Program-made: the position numbers and the translations under genes
The notes under the pieces: model-generated
Databases searched by the model: none
What the model was told of the DNA's origin: nothing
What the model saw: the letters and a program-made list of their open reading frames with translations, nothing else
From: an uncultured Chitinophagaceae bacterium
GTDB lineage: Bacteria > Bacteroidota > Bacteroidia > Chitinophagales > Chitinophagaceae
Direction: 5' to 3'
DNA length: 64,000 nt
Assembly (NCBI GenBank): GCA_937958995.1
Contig: CALGAP010000023.1
Location: forward strand, 248,001-312,000
Shown here: positions 49,940 to 59,500 of the stretch, in pieces
Position numbering within the stretch: the first letter of the stretch is position 1
Layout: the number at the start of each line of letters is the position of its first letter

Positions 49940-50812
49940 GTACAGTTCGTCCAGTTTCATCTTAAGATACTTCACGACGCTTCTGTAGGTACTGAACAGC
50001 GTAATGCTGATGCCGAGTATGAGCAGGAAGAGGAATAACAGGATTAGTTTGTTGTTGTCGCGCAGGTCGCGGAGGTAGGGCAGGAAGGCTTCGGAAAGCA
50101 GCATGGCCCCGTAAATGAGGGCAATGGCAATTACCGCGGCGATGGCGCCGTTGATGATGGCCCTGATGTTCATGGGACGGGCTATAAAGCTGCGGGTGGC
50201 GCCCACCATCTGCATGGTTTTTATCAAAAAGCGGTTGCTGTACATGGCGAGGCGAATGGTGTTATCGATCAGCACGATAGACAGTATGCAGAAAATGGCG
50301 GCCAGCACGGCAAACACGATCAGTCCTACGCGCACGGAATCGCTCATTTTTTCTACCACCACCGATGGATATTTCACCTGTTCTACCACCACATCCTGGC
50401 TTTCGAGGTCGGCCTTGATGGCCAGCATGGAATCTTTTTGAACGTATTGGCTGTGCAATCCCAGCTCGAAAGAGGCGGGCAGGGGATTGCCGTCTAGAAA
50501 TTCGGTAAAATCCTCTTCGCCGGCGGCCAGCAGTTTGGCCTTGGCAGCTTCCTTATCGATGTATTCGAGCGTACGCGTATATGGCTGCGAAGCCAGGTAG
50601 GTGCGCAGTTGGTCAACATCTTCGGGGGTGACCAGCTTGCGAAGGTACACCTGCATCTTTACGTCTTCCTTCAGCTCTTCGGTATAACGGCTGGCATTGA
50701 GCAGGAGCCATCCGAATATGCCCACCAGGAACAGCACGATGGTGACTCCCATCACAGACATGAAATATGAGGGCTTGGATCTTTTGGCTGAGGCTTTTCC
50801 AAATTGCGCCAT
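49937..50812 (-). CDS. ftsX: Cell division protein FtsX
   Basis: 291 residues. Permease-like subunit that with FtsE controls peptidoglycan hydrolases at the septum. One N-terminal membrane helix (FMSVMGVTIVLFLVGIFGWLLL), an extracytoplasmic domain with LRTYLASQPYTRTLEYIDKEAA, then three helices of the FtsX permease domain (LIVFAVLAAIFCILSIVLI, the MVGATRSFIARP loop). No ftsE is adjacent, as is usual in this phylum. First of the ftsX-DUF3098-uppP group and divergent from leuS. Confidence 0.95.
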   Translation of the reverse strand: MAQFGKASAKRSKPSYFMSVMGVTIVLFLVGIFGWLLLNASRYTEELKEDVKMQVYLRKLVTPEDVDQLRTYLASQPYTRTLEYIDKEAAKAKLLAAGEEDFTEFLDGNPLPASFELGLHSQYVQKDSMLAIKADLESQDVVVEQVKYPSVVVEKMSDSVRVGLIVFAVLAAIFCILSIVLIDNTIRLAMYSNRFLIKTMQMVGATRSFIARPMNIRAIINGAIAAVIAIALIYGAMLLSEAFLPYLRDLRDNNKLILLFLFLLILGISITLFSTYRSVVKYLKMKLDELY

Positions 50813-50856
50813 AATTGGATTGAGATTTTGATGGTTAGTAAGTCATCAAAGAAGGC

Positions 50857-50892
50857 CAAATTTACGCTTTTGCAGGCTAATCCTTAATTTTG
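50857..50892. promoter_or_regulatory. Divergent promoter boxes for ftsX and leuS
   Basis: Minus strand TAAATTTG at 50857-50864 fits the TAnnTTTG box and gives ftsX a leader near 40 nt. Plus strand TAATTTTG at 50885-50892 fits for leuS with a leader of about 125 nt. Neither has a clear -33 TTG. Confidence 0.4.
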
Positions 50893-51025
50893 ACCTCTTT
50901 CTTAACGCATTAAGGGTCATTTAAATTATAGACCCGGCTGGGTGAGCGGCATTTTAACGTTTCCTCAACTTTACTGGTCTGCCCTTAAATCTTGCGAATC
51001 AAAAAAAGTAAAACGGAGTCAGATA

Positions 51026-53926
51026 GTGGAATATAATTTCAGGGATATTGAAAAGAAATGGCAGGCGCATTGGGAAAAAACAGGCGCCTACAAGGTGAGC
51101 AACGATAGCAACAAACCGAAGTATTATGTGCTGGACATGTTTCCCTACCCCAGCGGAGCGGGCTTGCATGTAGGACATCCCCTGGGATACATTGCCAGCG
51201 ATATTTTTGCGCGCTATAAAAGGCTGAAAGGATTTAACGTGCTGCACCCCATGGGCTACGATGCCTTTGGCCTGCCCGCCGAGCAATACGCTATCGAGCA
51301 CGGCATTCACCCCGCCGTGAGCACCGAGCAGAATATTAATAATTTCCGCCGCCAGCTCGATAATATCGGGTTTTGTTTCGACTGGAGCCGCGAAGTGCGC
51401 ACCTCCGACCCGAAATACTATAAATGGACGCAGTGGATCTTTTTACAACTCTTCAATAGTTTTTACAACCGCCAGAAGAACAAAGCTGAGCCCATCAGCG
51501 TGCTGATCGAGGCATTTAAGAAAGAGGGAAACAAAAACCATCCCGTGCCCGATAGCAACTACCAATTGCCCGAAGTGGCCAGGAAGAAATTCAACGGCAA
51601 TGAATTCACCGCCGACGACTGGAACTCGTTTGATGAGAAAACCCGGCAGGATATTCTTATGGAATACCGCCTTTCATACTGCGGTTATGGCGAGGTGAAC
51701 TGGTGCGAAGCATTGGGCACCGTGCTGGCCAACGACGAAGTGGTCAACGGTGTGAGCGAGCGTGGGGGCTATCCTGTGGTGAAGAAAAAACTGCGTCAAT
51801 GGTACCTGCGCATCACCGAGTATGCCGATCGTTTGCTCGAAGGTCTCGAGCGCGTGGAGTTCAGTGAAGCGATGAAAGAAATGCAGACCAACTGGATCGG
51901 TAAGAGCTATGGCGCAGAGATCGACTTTGCTATCAAAGGTCACGACGCGGCGAAACTGCGCGTATATACCACTCGTCCCGACACCATATTTGGCGTTGAC
52001 TTTATGGTACTGGCGCCCGAGCATGAGCTGACCGAATCGATTACCACCGACGCGCAGCGCGCCGCCGTGGAAGAATATACTGCCTATGTAAAAAGCCGCA
52101 GTGAACGAGAGCGTATGGCTGAGAAGAAGATTACGGGCGTGTTTACCGGCGGCTATGCCATCAATCCTTTTGACGGCCGCGAAATTCCGATCTGGATCAG
52201 CGAGTACGTGCTGGCAGGATATGGCACCGGCGCCATTATGGCCGTGCCTTGCGGCGACGACCGCGACCATAGATTTGCGAAGCATTTCAACATACCTGTC
52301 ACCAATATTCTTGGCCCGCATTACAATGGCGAGGAAGCCAATCCCACCAAAGATGCGGTGCTCGAAAACTCCGGCTTCATTACCGGTATGGTAATGCGCG
52401 ACGCCATTGAAGTGGTGATTAAGAAAGTGGAGGAGATGGGCATCGGCAAGCGCAAAGTGAACTATAAAATGCGCGATGCCGCCTTCAGCCGCCAGCGCTA
52501 CTGGGGCGAGCCATTTCCCATTGTATGGAAAAATGGCATTGCCTGTCCTTTGCCGGAAAGCGAATTGCCGCTGGAGTTGCCGTATGTAGAAAGTTATAAA
52601 CCCGGTCCCGAAGGGGAGGGCCCTCTCGCGAATATCGAAACCTGGACAGCTCGCAACCTGGAGACCAACACCATGCCCGGTTATGCCGGATCATCGTGGT
52701 ACTTCCTGCGCTATATGGACCCTGACAATGACAAAGAATTCTGCAGCCGCAAGGCTTCTGATTACTGGGGCCAGGTAGATTTATATATCGGCGGCACCGA
52801 GCATGCGGTAGGTCATTTGTTGTATAGCAGAATGTGGACGAAAGTGCTGTACGATTTGGGGTATATCGGTCATGATGAACCGTATAAGAGGCTGGTGAAC
52901 CAGGGCATGATACAGGGAAGCAGCAGGTTTGTGTACCGTCTCGATGGTCCATTTGACCAATCGGGAAAGGTCTTTGTTTCAAAAGAATTTTACGACGAAT
53001 ACTTGCAAGCCGATGGTATGACCATTGACCTCGCGAAGAAACTTCGTGAAAAATATTCAGCCTTCCCAATACCCGCCTCCGGCGATGAGACAGCTTATAA
53101 AATCAGCCCGCTTCACGTTGACGTGAACATTGTGGACGGTGTGGAACTCGACATCGAAGCCTTCAAAAAATGGAAGCCTGAATATGCGCAGGCCGAATTC
53201 ATCATGAGCGGCGCCAAATACATTACAGGCACAGAGGTCGAAAAAATGTCCAAATCCAAATTCAACACCGTCAACCCCGACTACATCGTAGAAAAATACG
53301 GCGCCGACACCTTCCGCATGTACGAGATGTTCCTTGGCCCCGTAGAACAAAGCAAGCCCTGGGAGACCAAAGGCATCGAAGGCGTACACCGTTTTCTCAA
53401 AAAACTCTGGCGCTTATTCTTCGACGAAGTAAAAGGAAAGGTGTGGACTGAAGAAAAAGCAACCCCGCAGGAACTGAAAGTATTGCACAAAGCCATCAAG
53501 AAGATAGAGGAAGACACCGAGCGTTTTTCTTTCAACACATCAGTGAGCTCGTTTATGATCTGCGTAAACGAACTGACCGATCTGAAATGCCACAAGCGCG
53601 AAGTGCTCGAGCCTTTGCTCATCATTCTTGCTCCCTATGCCCCGCACGTATGCGAAGAATTATGGCACCAGTTAGGAAATAGTACTTCTATTCTCGACGC
53701 GCCATATCCCAAAGCGGAAGAGAAATACCTGGCGGAAAGCACAAAGGATTATCCCATTTCAATCAACGGCAGGCTGCGTACAACCATTACCATATCACTT
53801 GACGCGCCGCAAGCTGAGGTAGAGCAGATTGTGCTGAGTAACGAGGTGGTGCAAAAGTGGTTAAATGGCGGACAGCCGAAGAAGATCATATATGTGAAAG
53901 GCAGGATGGTGAATGTGGTGGTGTAA
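51026..53926 (+). CDS. leuS: Leucyl-tRNA synthetase
   Basis: 966 residues from GTG at 51026, which yields the usual MEYNFRDIEKKWQ start after a GGAG-like site; a GTG further up in frame would add 28 atypical residues. Class I synthetase with the HIGH-type motif PYPSGAGLHVGHPLG (about residues 40-54), the editing domain (TTRPDTIFGVDFMVLAPEH, GYGTGAIMAVPCGDDRDH) and KMSKSKFN near residue 740. The C-terminal anticodon-binding part is complete (APHVCEELWHQLG). Charges tRNA-Leu. Confidence 0.97.
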   Translation: MEYNFRDIEKKWQAHWEKTGAYKVSNDSNKPKYYVLDMFPYPSGAGLHVGHPLGYIASDIFARYKRLKGFNVLHPMGYDAFGLPAEQYAIEHGIHPAVSTEQNINNFRRQLDNIGFCFDWSREVRTSDPKYYKWTQWIFLQLFNSFYNRQKNKAEPISVLIEAFKKEGNKNHPVPDSNYQLPEVARKKFNGNEFTADDWNSFDEKTRQDILMEYRLSYCGYGEVNWCEALGTVLANDEVVNGVSERGGYPVVKKKLRQWYLRITEYADRLLEGLERVEFSEAMKEMQTNWIGKSYGAEIDFAIKGHDAAKLRVYTTRPDTIFGVDFMVLAPEHELTESITTDAQRAAVEEYTAYVKSRSERERMAEKKITGVFTGGYAINPFDGREIPIWISEYVLAGYGTGAIMAVPCGDDRDHRFAKHFNIPVTNILGPHYNGEEANPTKDAVLENSGFITGMVMRDAIEVVIKKVEEMGIGKRKVNYKMRDAAFSRQRYWGEPFPIVWKNGIACPLPESELPLELPYVESYKPGPEGEGPLANIETWTARNLETNTMPGYAGSSWYFLRYMDPDNDKEFCSRKASDYWGQVDLYIGGTEHAVGHLLYSRMWTKVLYDLGYIGHDEPYKRLVNQGMIQGSSRFVYRLDGPFDQSGKVFVSKEFYDEYLQADGMTIDLAKKLREKYSAFPIPASGDETAYKISPLHVDVNIVDGVELDIEAFKKWKPEYAQAEFIMSGAKYITGTEVEKMSKSKFNTVNPDYIVEKYGADTFRMYEMFLGPVEQSKPWETKGIEGVHRFLKKLWRLFFDEVKGKVWTEEKATPQELKVLHKAIKKIEEDTERFSFNTSVSSFMICVNELTDLKCHKREVLEPLLIILAPYAPHVCEELWHQLGNSTSILDAPYPKAEEKYLAESTKDYPISINGRLRTTITISLDAPQAEVEQIVLSNEVVQKWLNGGQPKKIIYVKGRMVNVVV

Positions 53927-53961
53927 CACCGTGAGTGGCCCACCTCTTACCTGCTTTTCCG

Positions 53962-54960
53962 TCATTTCTTCTTTATAAACCTTATCAACGCACTCGTCTG
54001 TTCCGAACTCTCCAGCCTCGCCTCATAGCGCTTGTCGCCGATTATCACTACCATCAGTGAGGTATTCGGCGGTATGGTTCCGAGATTCTCCGCCACCATC
54101 ACCATCTCATTATCATCCAGCAAGTCATCGACAGCCAGCTTTACAATGTGCGGTTTGTAAGTAAGTTTTACATGCTCAAACAGCAAATTGCCATTCAGGA
54201 ACACTGCTATCGAATCACCATCAATCACGGCGTTGTCATAAAATTTTATCTCAACAGAATCGCCGGAAATCGGTATCACTGTCGCGAGCTTCTTTTCCCG
54301 CCTGGCGAATTTTTCGTGTACTGGTGAGGTTATGGCAGGCTTTTTCTTTTCTTCAGGGGCTTTAATGGCGATTATTTCACCGGTCTCCTCGAGGGGAAGC
54401 ACTTTGGTGCCGGCAATATGGCGCTCTTCGGCGGGAGGCGGCGCGGTAATCTTGTTGAGATGGGCAATGCTGTCGATGATGTAAGGATCGTTGGCGCCCA
54501 CGAAATAATTGTCTATTACAAAATCCCATTCATCAGGAAATGATGTGCCGCCGGTTTTTTGCAAGGCCACGGTACCCTTCGGGATGTTCTTGTTATCGCG
54601 GGCGGTAGTGCGGCCGTCGAGACGCATTTCATTTTCACCGGGACAGTTGAAGTCGGCAACTGCCAGTATTACATTGTTGGGGCCGCCTCTGTCTTCCAGC
54701 AACTCGTCATCCCACCACACCACTTCATTGGTCTCGGGATCGAAATAACCCTTTACCGAATAGCGGCGGAATGATCTGGAAGAATTATAGTAGTACGAAG
54801 TGCCTACTAGGCTATCGCCTTTTTTGATCAGCTTTACCTCGGTGCGTGCGTTACCGATCTTGCCTTTCCAGACACCGGTTACGGGTTGTGCGCTGGCCTT
54901 TTGCGGTGAGATCAGGCAATAGGCCGGCGCAAGAACTGTAATAAGCAATAATGTCTTCAA
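53962..54960 (-). CDS. Secreted protein of unknown function
   Basis: 332 residues. Signal peptide (LLLITVLAPAYCLISPQKASAQ), an N-terminal beta-rich domain (VTGVWKGKIGNARTEVKLIKKGDSLVGTSYYY, seen as GVWKGKIGNARTEVKL and GDSLVGTSYYY), a Lys/Pro-rich linker and a C-terminal beta domain (EIKFYDNAVIDGDSIAVFLNGN, ending RLESSEQTSALIRF). The C-terminal domain recurs in Bacteroidota secreted proteins. No PNP sorting signal, so perhaps periplasmic or outer-membrane associated. Convergent with leuS. Confidence 0.8.
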   Translation of the reverse strand: MKTLLLITVLAPAYCLISPQKASAQPVTGVWKGKIGNARTEVKLIKKGDSLVGTSYYYNSSRSFRRYSVKGYFDPETNEVVWWDDELLEDRGGPNNVILAVADFNCPGENEMRLDGRTTARDNKNIPKGTVALQKTGGTSFPDEWDFVIDNYFVGANDPYIIDSIAHLNKITAPPPAEERHIAGTKVLPLEETGEIIAIKAPEEKKKPAITSPVHEKFARREKKLATVIPISGDSVEIKFYDNAVIDGDSIAVFLNGNLLFEHVKLTYKPHIVKLAVDDLLDDNEMVMVAENLGTIPPNTSLMVVIIGDKRYEARLESSEQTSALIRFIKKK

Positions 54961-55131
54961 AAGGTTGATATTACAGGTTATAGATTGGATTTACCATGTA
55001 AAAAACGCTGGTGGAAGGGCAATATTTTGCGTTAGCTTTCTTTTAACGCGAACCGAAGGAAGGGCCTCGCGGTACCGGGAACCGGCTTGTAATTATTTCT
55101 TTAAGCATGAATTATCAAGGGAGGTCAATCC

Positions 55132-55267
55132 CTGGGGTGGCTCACCTCCCGGGGTGGCCCACCCTGTGACCCGCCGAAGCTGCCTGAGATAGCTGTGTAC
55201 GAAGGACCACCACCTTTTTCCCGGACTGCAATAAGCAGGCAAGCCAACCTCGGGGTGGCCCACCCTT
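55132..55267. repeat. GC-rich repeats of GGGGTGGCCCACCC
   Basis: CGGGGTGGCCCACCCT occurs exactly at 55150 and 55251, with a variant CTGGGGTGGCTCACCTCC at 55132; each unit is itself an inverted repeat (GGGTGG/CCACCC). A related GAGTGGCCCACCTC lies just after the leuS stop at 53934. No gene is seen from 54961 to 55348. Confidence 0.6.
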
Positions 55268-55348
55268 ATCCTCACGGCCGAAGGTAGGCCAGGTAACAAC
55301 AGGGCCACCCGGTACTTAACCCGCCCAAAAATTCCTGAAATTTGTGGT

Positions 55349-55846
55349 ATGGCATTCCCGACACCTGAATTGATAAACGGCTTGCGTGCCGCTGCGGGCG
55401 AACTGCGCAACGGCGCCTATTATGCGTGGGGCCATCACGGTGCTTGCAATTGCGGGCACCTGTTGCAGGCTACTACGCAGCTGTCTAAAGAGGAAATACT
55501 TACCTATGCGCATACAGGCCCCGGCGAGTGGACCGAACTGGCAGAGGAAGCTTGCGCGGTGACGGGTGCCCCATTCACGTTTTTGATAAAAAAGCTGGAA
55601 GAGCTGGGACTTACACCCGTCGATATTCATAACCTCGAATATCTCGAAGACAGGGAAGTGCTCAGGAATCTGCCCGGCGGTTTCAGATGGTTACGGCGTA
55701 ACCAGCGCGAGGATGTGATCGTTTACTTCGAGACTATGGCTCAACTGCTGCAAGACCAACTCGATCGTGCGATACAAAGTGAGAATGCAATCCTGGAGAC
55801 TAAATCCACCCCGCTAAAACTGCAGGCGGCAATGCCTGTGGCCTAG
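55349..55846 (+). CDS. Hypothetical protein with HH..C.CGH motif
   Basis: 165 residues, no signal peptide or membrane helix. Near residue 29 is WGHHGACNCGHLLQ, a His/Cys cluster that could bind metal, followed by helical segments (HTGPGEWTELAEEAC, FTFLIKKLEELGLTP, FRWLRRNQREDVIVYFETMAQLL). I do not recognise the family. ATG shortly after a TTTGTGG word. Stands alone between repeat-rich stretches. Cytoplasmic by sequence. Confidence 0.75.
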   Translation: MAFPTPELINGLRAAAGELRNGAYYAWGHHGACNCGHLLQATTQLSKEEILTYAHTGPGEWTELAEEACAVTGAPFTFLIKKLEELGLTPVDIHNLEYLEDREVLRNLPGGFRWLRRNQREDVIVYFETMAQLLQDQLDRAIQSENAILETKSTPLKLQAAMPVA

Positions 55847-55874
55847 CGATGGTGCGAAAAGCAGAGTATGACAA

Positions 55875-56033
55875 TTAACGGAGTGGGGAGTGGGGGTGTG
55901 TTTCCCTGGATTTGTCATCTCCCTGTGCGGAATTCATAAATTCATCCCGTTCTGCTTGCTTTTTTACCATAGCCGCATACATCACGATAGTCACAGCCAA
56001 CACAATAAAGAATATGATCATAAAAGCGTTCAT
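55875..56033 (-). CDS. Small single-pass membrane protein (52 aa)
   Basis: From the ATG at 56033: MNAFMIIFFIVLAVTIVMYA forms one membrane helix, followed by a charged cytoplasmic tail with KKQAERDEF and SRETHPHSPLR. A longer frame to 56078 starts inside a perfect hairpin and is less likely. Small proteins of this shape are common but not classifiable. The hairpin at 56045-56087 lies immediately upstream and may regulate it. Confidence 0.45.
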   Translation of the reverse strand: MNAFMIIFFIVLAVTIVMYAAMVKKQAERDEFMNSAQGDDKSRETHPHSPLR

Positions 56034-56044
56034 GCCCCTTATAG

Positions 56045-56087
56045 ACGAAAAACTATGCCATTTCCGAAAAAATGGCATAGTTCGTCA
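56045..56087. repeat. Long hairpin, 13-bp perfect core
   Basis: AACTATGCCATTT (56051-56063) and AAATGGCATAGTT (56070-56082) are exact complements; GACGA and TCGTC flank them, extending the stem to about 17 bp with a two-base bulge. In the leader of the small membrane protein, read on its strand. Confidence 0.8.
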
Positions 56088-56246
56088 AATAAATTATCCA
56101 CTTTTCTAAGTTAAAGGGTATTGAACCAGAACGCTTTGCAGGACCTGCTCCGTTTACACCAGGCATCCCTTTTCGCCCTTCAAAAAGCCAGCATACGTTA
56201 CCCGTAACCGCTCACGCCTGTTGCCTTCCAAAGTCATGCTAGCCGC

Positions 56247-56366
56247 CAGCTCACCTCCAATCAAAGCCATTGGGGAATCAGCTCACCTGCAATCAAAGCT
56301 ATTAAGGCACCACCTCGCCTCCAATCAATGCCATCCAGCTCTCACCAAATCAATATCATTCTACCA
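56247..56366. repeat. Degenerate 30-32-bp tandem repeats
   Basis: Four units: CAGCTCACCTCCAATCAAAG with CCATT, CAGCTCACCTGCAATCAAAG with CTATT, CACCTCGCCTCCAATCAATG with CCATC, and CTCACCAAATCAATATCATT. They decay to the right. The rest of 56104-56509 has no gene that I can support. Confidence 0.65.
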
Positions 56367-56462
56367 CCTCCTCCCCATCACTTCAAAGCCAATCTGCCAC
56401 CATCACACACCGCAGCACACAAGCCGCTATCGCAGGCAATCTTAAGTAATGGTTCTTATACC

Positions 56463-56509
56463 CCTCATTCACACTCACATTCAACTTCAAATTCCTTCAT
56501 TCAATATTC
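56463..56509. repeat. TTCAAATTC repeat arm abutting the S41 stop
   Basis: On the minus strand the stop TGA of the S41 peptidase is followed at once by GAATATTGAATGAAGGAATT and TTGAATGTGAGTGTGAATG, the same words as in the ftsX element. Only one arm is visible. Confidence 0.6.
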
Positions 56510-59500
56510 TCAGAACCCTTTTCGGTTATCCTTATTCTTTATCTCTTCCAGCATTTCCTTCACAGCCCTTTCCAACTGCTGATCTTTACCCTTCAATATG
56601 GCATTGAAATCATTCGCCACTTTAATATCGGGCTCCAGTTGCAGGTTCTCGGTCGGACGGTTTTCCTTACCAATGGTCGCCACCATAGGAATGCCAAACA
56701 CCAGCGTAGGATCTATCTGCCTTTCCCACCATACGGCGGTACCGGTGCCCGGCACGGGCATACCAATCAGTTTGCCAATGCCCAGGTTCTTATAGGCATA
56801 GGGGAAAAGAAACGCATCGGAATAGTTGCTCTCGCTCATCAGCACGCAACTGGGGTTGGTCCATTTGTCATTTGGTTCGCCTTTTAAACGAGCTGAACCT
56901 TGCGGCGAAAAGTCGAGATAGCGCTTGCCCGATAAGAAAGTCACCAGGTCGTCGTGCAGCCAGCCGCCGCCATTGAAGCGTGTATCCACTATCAGCGCCT
57001 CTTTGTTGGCATTTTTTCCCAGCACCTCTTCGTATACCGTGCGGAAGCTGCCATCGTTCATGCCCTGCACATGCACATAGCCTACCTTGCCGCCCGATAA
57101 TTCATCCACTTGCTTGCGCATTTGTTTTACCCAGCGGTCATATAGCAGGTTCTGCTCCTCCGATTGCGAAATGGGTTTGGTCACTTCTTCCCAGCGCTCT
57201 TTGGTGGCGGGGTTATAAAGACTGAGCAACACATTTTTGCCAGACTTACGGTTCAACAGTTTGGCCCAGTCTATGTCGTTGGTGATGGCTTCGCCGTCGA
57301 TCTTTTCAATGATCACCCCTTTGCCGATTTGGGTTTTGGCGTTGAGGAAGGGACCGCCTTCCAGCACTTCCATCACTTTTACCCCTTCCCCGGTGTACAT
57401 TTCATCGTACAGCAAACCAAGACTGGCGGTGTTGTCGGTATTTTCCTGCGGCCGGTTATAACGTCCGCCTGTATGCGAAGCATTCAGCTCACCCAGTAAT
57501 TCGCTCAGCAGCTCCTGGAAGTCGTAGTTGTTGTTAACATGCGGCAAGAATTTTTCATAAGCGGCGCGGTATTTTTTCCAGTCAACGCCCTGCAGTTTCG
57601 GGTCGAAGAATTTCTTCGCTACCTGCCGCCAGGCGTGGTCGAAAATATACTTGCGCTCTGCCGCCTCGTTCAGCGTCATTTCACCGTTTACAGCCACCGG
57701 CGAAACCTTTCCGCTGGCCAATTCAACTTTCATAATGCGGCCGGCGCTCAGCACGAAAGCGTTTTTGCCGTCTTTTGAAATATCCATTACGCCCGGCGCG
57801 CCGTCGAGCCTGCTCAGCACCCTTGTTTCGCGCGTGCGTGTATCGGTCACCCACAAATCAAATCCTTTTTCGCCGCGGGCCAGGTAGTATAGTTTATCGC
57901 CATCTTTTGACAAATGGAAGTCTGCAACGTCGCCGGAGTTGATAGTAAGCCGCAGTTTGCGTTTGTCGAGGTTGTCGAATAGCGGCTTCCAGTCTTTATC
58001 TTTCTTAGCGGCATCATTCAGTGCTGAATCTTTCTTTTCTTTCTTCTCATTCTCTTCTTTTTCTTTCAGCAAAGCATATTCGTCTTTGGTGAGTTTGAAG
58101 CGGTCGTACAGCTCCTGGTCAAAGAACATGATATATACATCGAGCTCGCGCGGTCCCTGCAGGGCGAGCGACTTACGACCGTTGCGGTCAGTGGCCCACA
58201 GCAACGCTTTACCATTAAATCCCCAGCGCGGAGATACGTCATAAAATCCGCTTTCCGTAAGATTGCGGCGGCTATCGCTGCCATCGGCTTTTACCAGCGC
58301 AATGTCTGTCTGGAGAAAGCGGCCTTCCTGCGATTGAATGGCTATGAATTTTCCATCGGGCGACCAACGGAAGTCCATATCGCCATCAGAGTAGGAAAAG
58401 TTTACACCAGCCGGCACCAGCGTGCGACTTTTCTTTGTTTCGATGTTATAGACTTTCAGGATGTTTCTTTCTTCGAGATAGGCTACCTCCTTACCATCGG
58501 GCGAAACCACCGGTTGAAACTCATCAGCCTCGGTGGCTATCAGCGGCTCTTCTTTGATCAGTGTGGAAGCATAGAAGTAAGGTTCTTCTTTGCGCACAAT
58601 GGAAGCACGGTATATATCCCAGCTGTTGCCGCGCTCAGTGGCATAGATCAGTGAACGTCCATCGGGAGTAAAATCCACCATCCTTTCCTGTTCAGGTGTG
58701 TTGGTAATGCGCTTGGTGATGCCACCTTCTACCGACGTTACGAAGACTTCACCGCGCACCACAAACGCAATTTCTTTTCCGTTGGGTGAAAGCACCGTAT
58801 ACGTTGCGTCTTTATTGATCGGGATAATCTTTTCGTTGGTGCGGCCGTCTGTCAGCACGCGTATTTCCACTTTCTTTGGTTGCTGACCTTCGCGCAAAGT
58901 ATAAATATCACCATCATAAGTAAAGCAGAGCGTGTTATCGTTCGACCGGGTAAGATGTCTTACCGGGTGATCGGTGAATTTGGTCAGTTGTACTTCCGCA
59001 ATCTTGGTTTTTACCGGCGCCTTGTAAATGTTTTGCGCCTTGCCATCTTTTTCACTCAGGTAATAAAAATACTGGTCGTCGGCAGAGAAAATAGGTTCGC
59101 GGTCTTCGCCCTCATAACCCGACACCTGCCTGTAGTCTTCAGTCTTTACATCATAGAGCCATATATCGCGGGTTACAGACGAAGTATGGTGTTTACGCCA
59201 GGGATCTTCATAACCCTTGCGGTCCTGGAATATCAGTTGGTCGCCTTTGCTGTTGAAACGAGCAAATTCAGAGCCGGCAGACAGAAACATTACCGAACGG
59301 CCACCGGTGACGGGCACCTTGTATAGCTTCTGAAACAAACCGCGCTGGGGAAAACGTACACTGGTATAGATATCATTGCGCGTAGTGCCAAACAATACTT
59401 CTTTTCCGTCGGGTGTAAAATCATAGGGATAATCGTTGGCGGAATGATAGGTAAGACGTTTCGCTTCCCCACCCGAAGCCGGCATCACAAACACGTCGAA

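Noticed and set aside
50813..51025. T-box or other riboswitch before leuS
   Set aside because: A small GGGTC/GACCC pairing is present but no T-box elements are seen, and T-boxes are not expected in this phylum.
56247..56366. CRISPR array
   Set aside because: Units are contiguous and degenerate without distinct spacers.
56221..56445. Open frame over the tandem repeats
   Set aside because: Ser/His/Pro-rich translation of repeat DNA with no domain.
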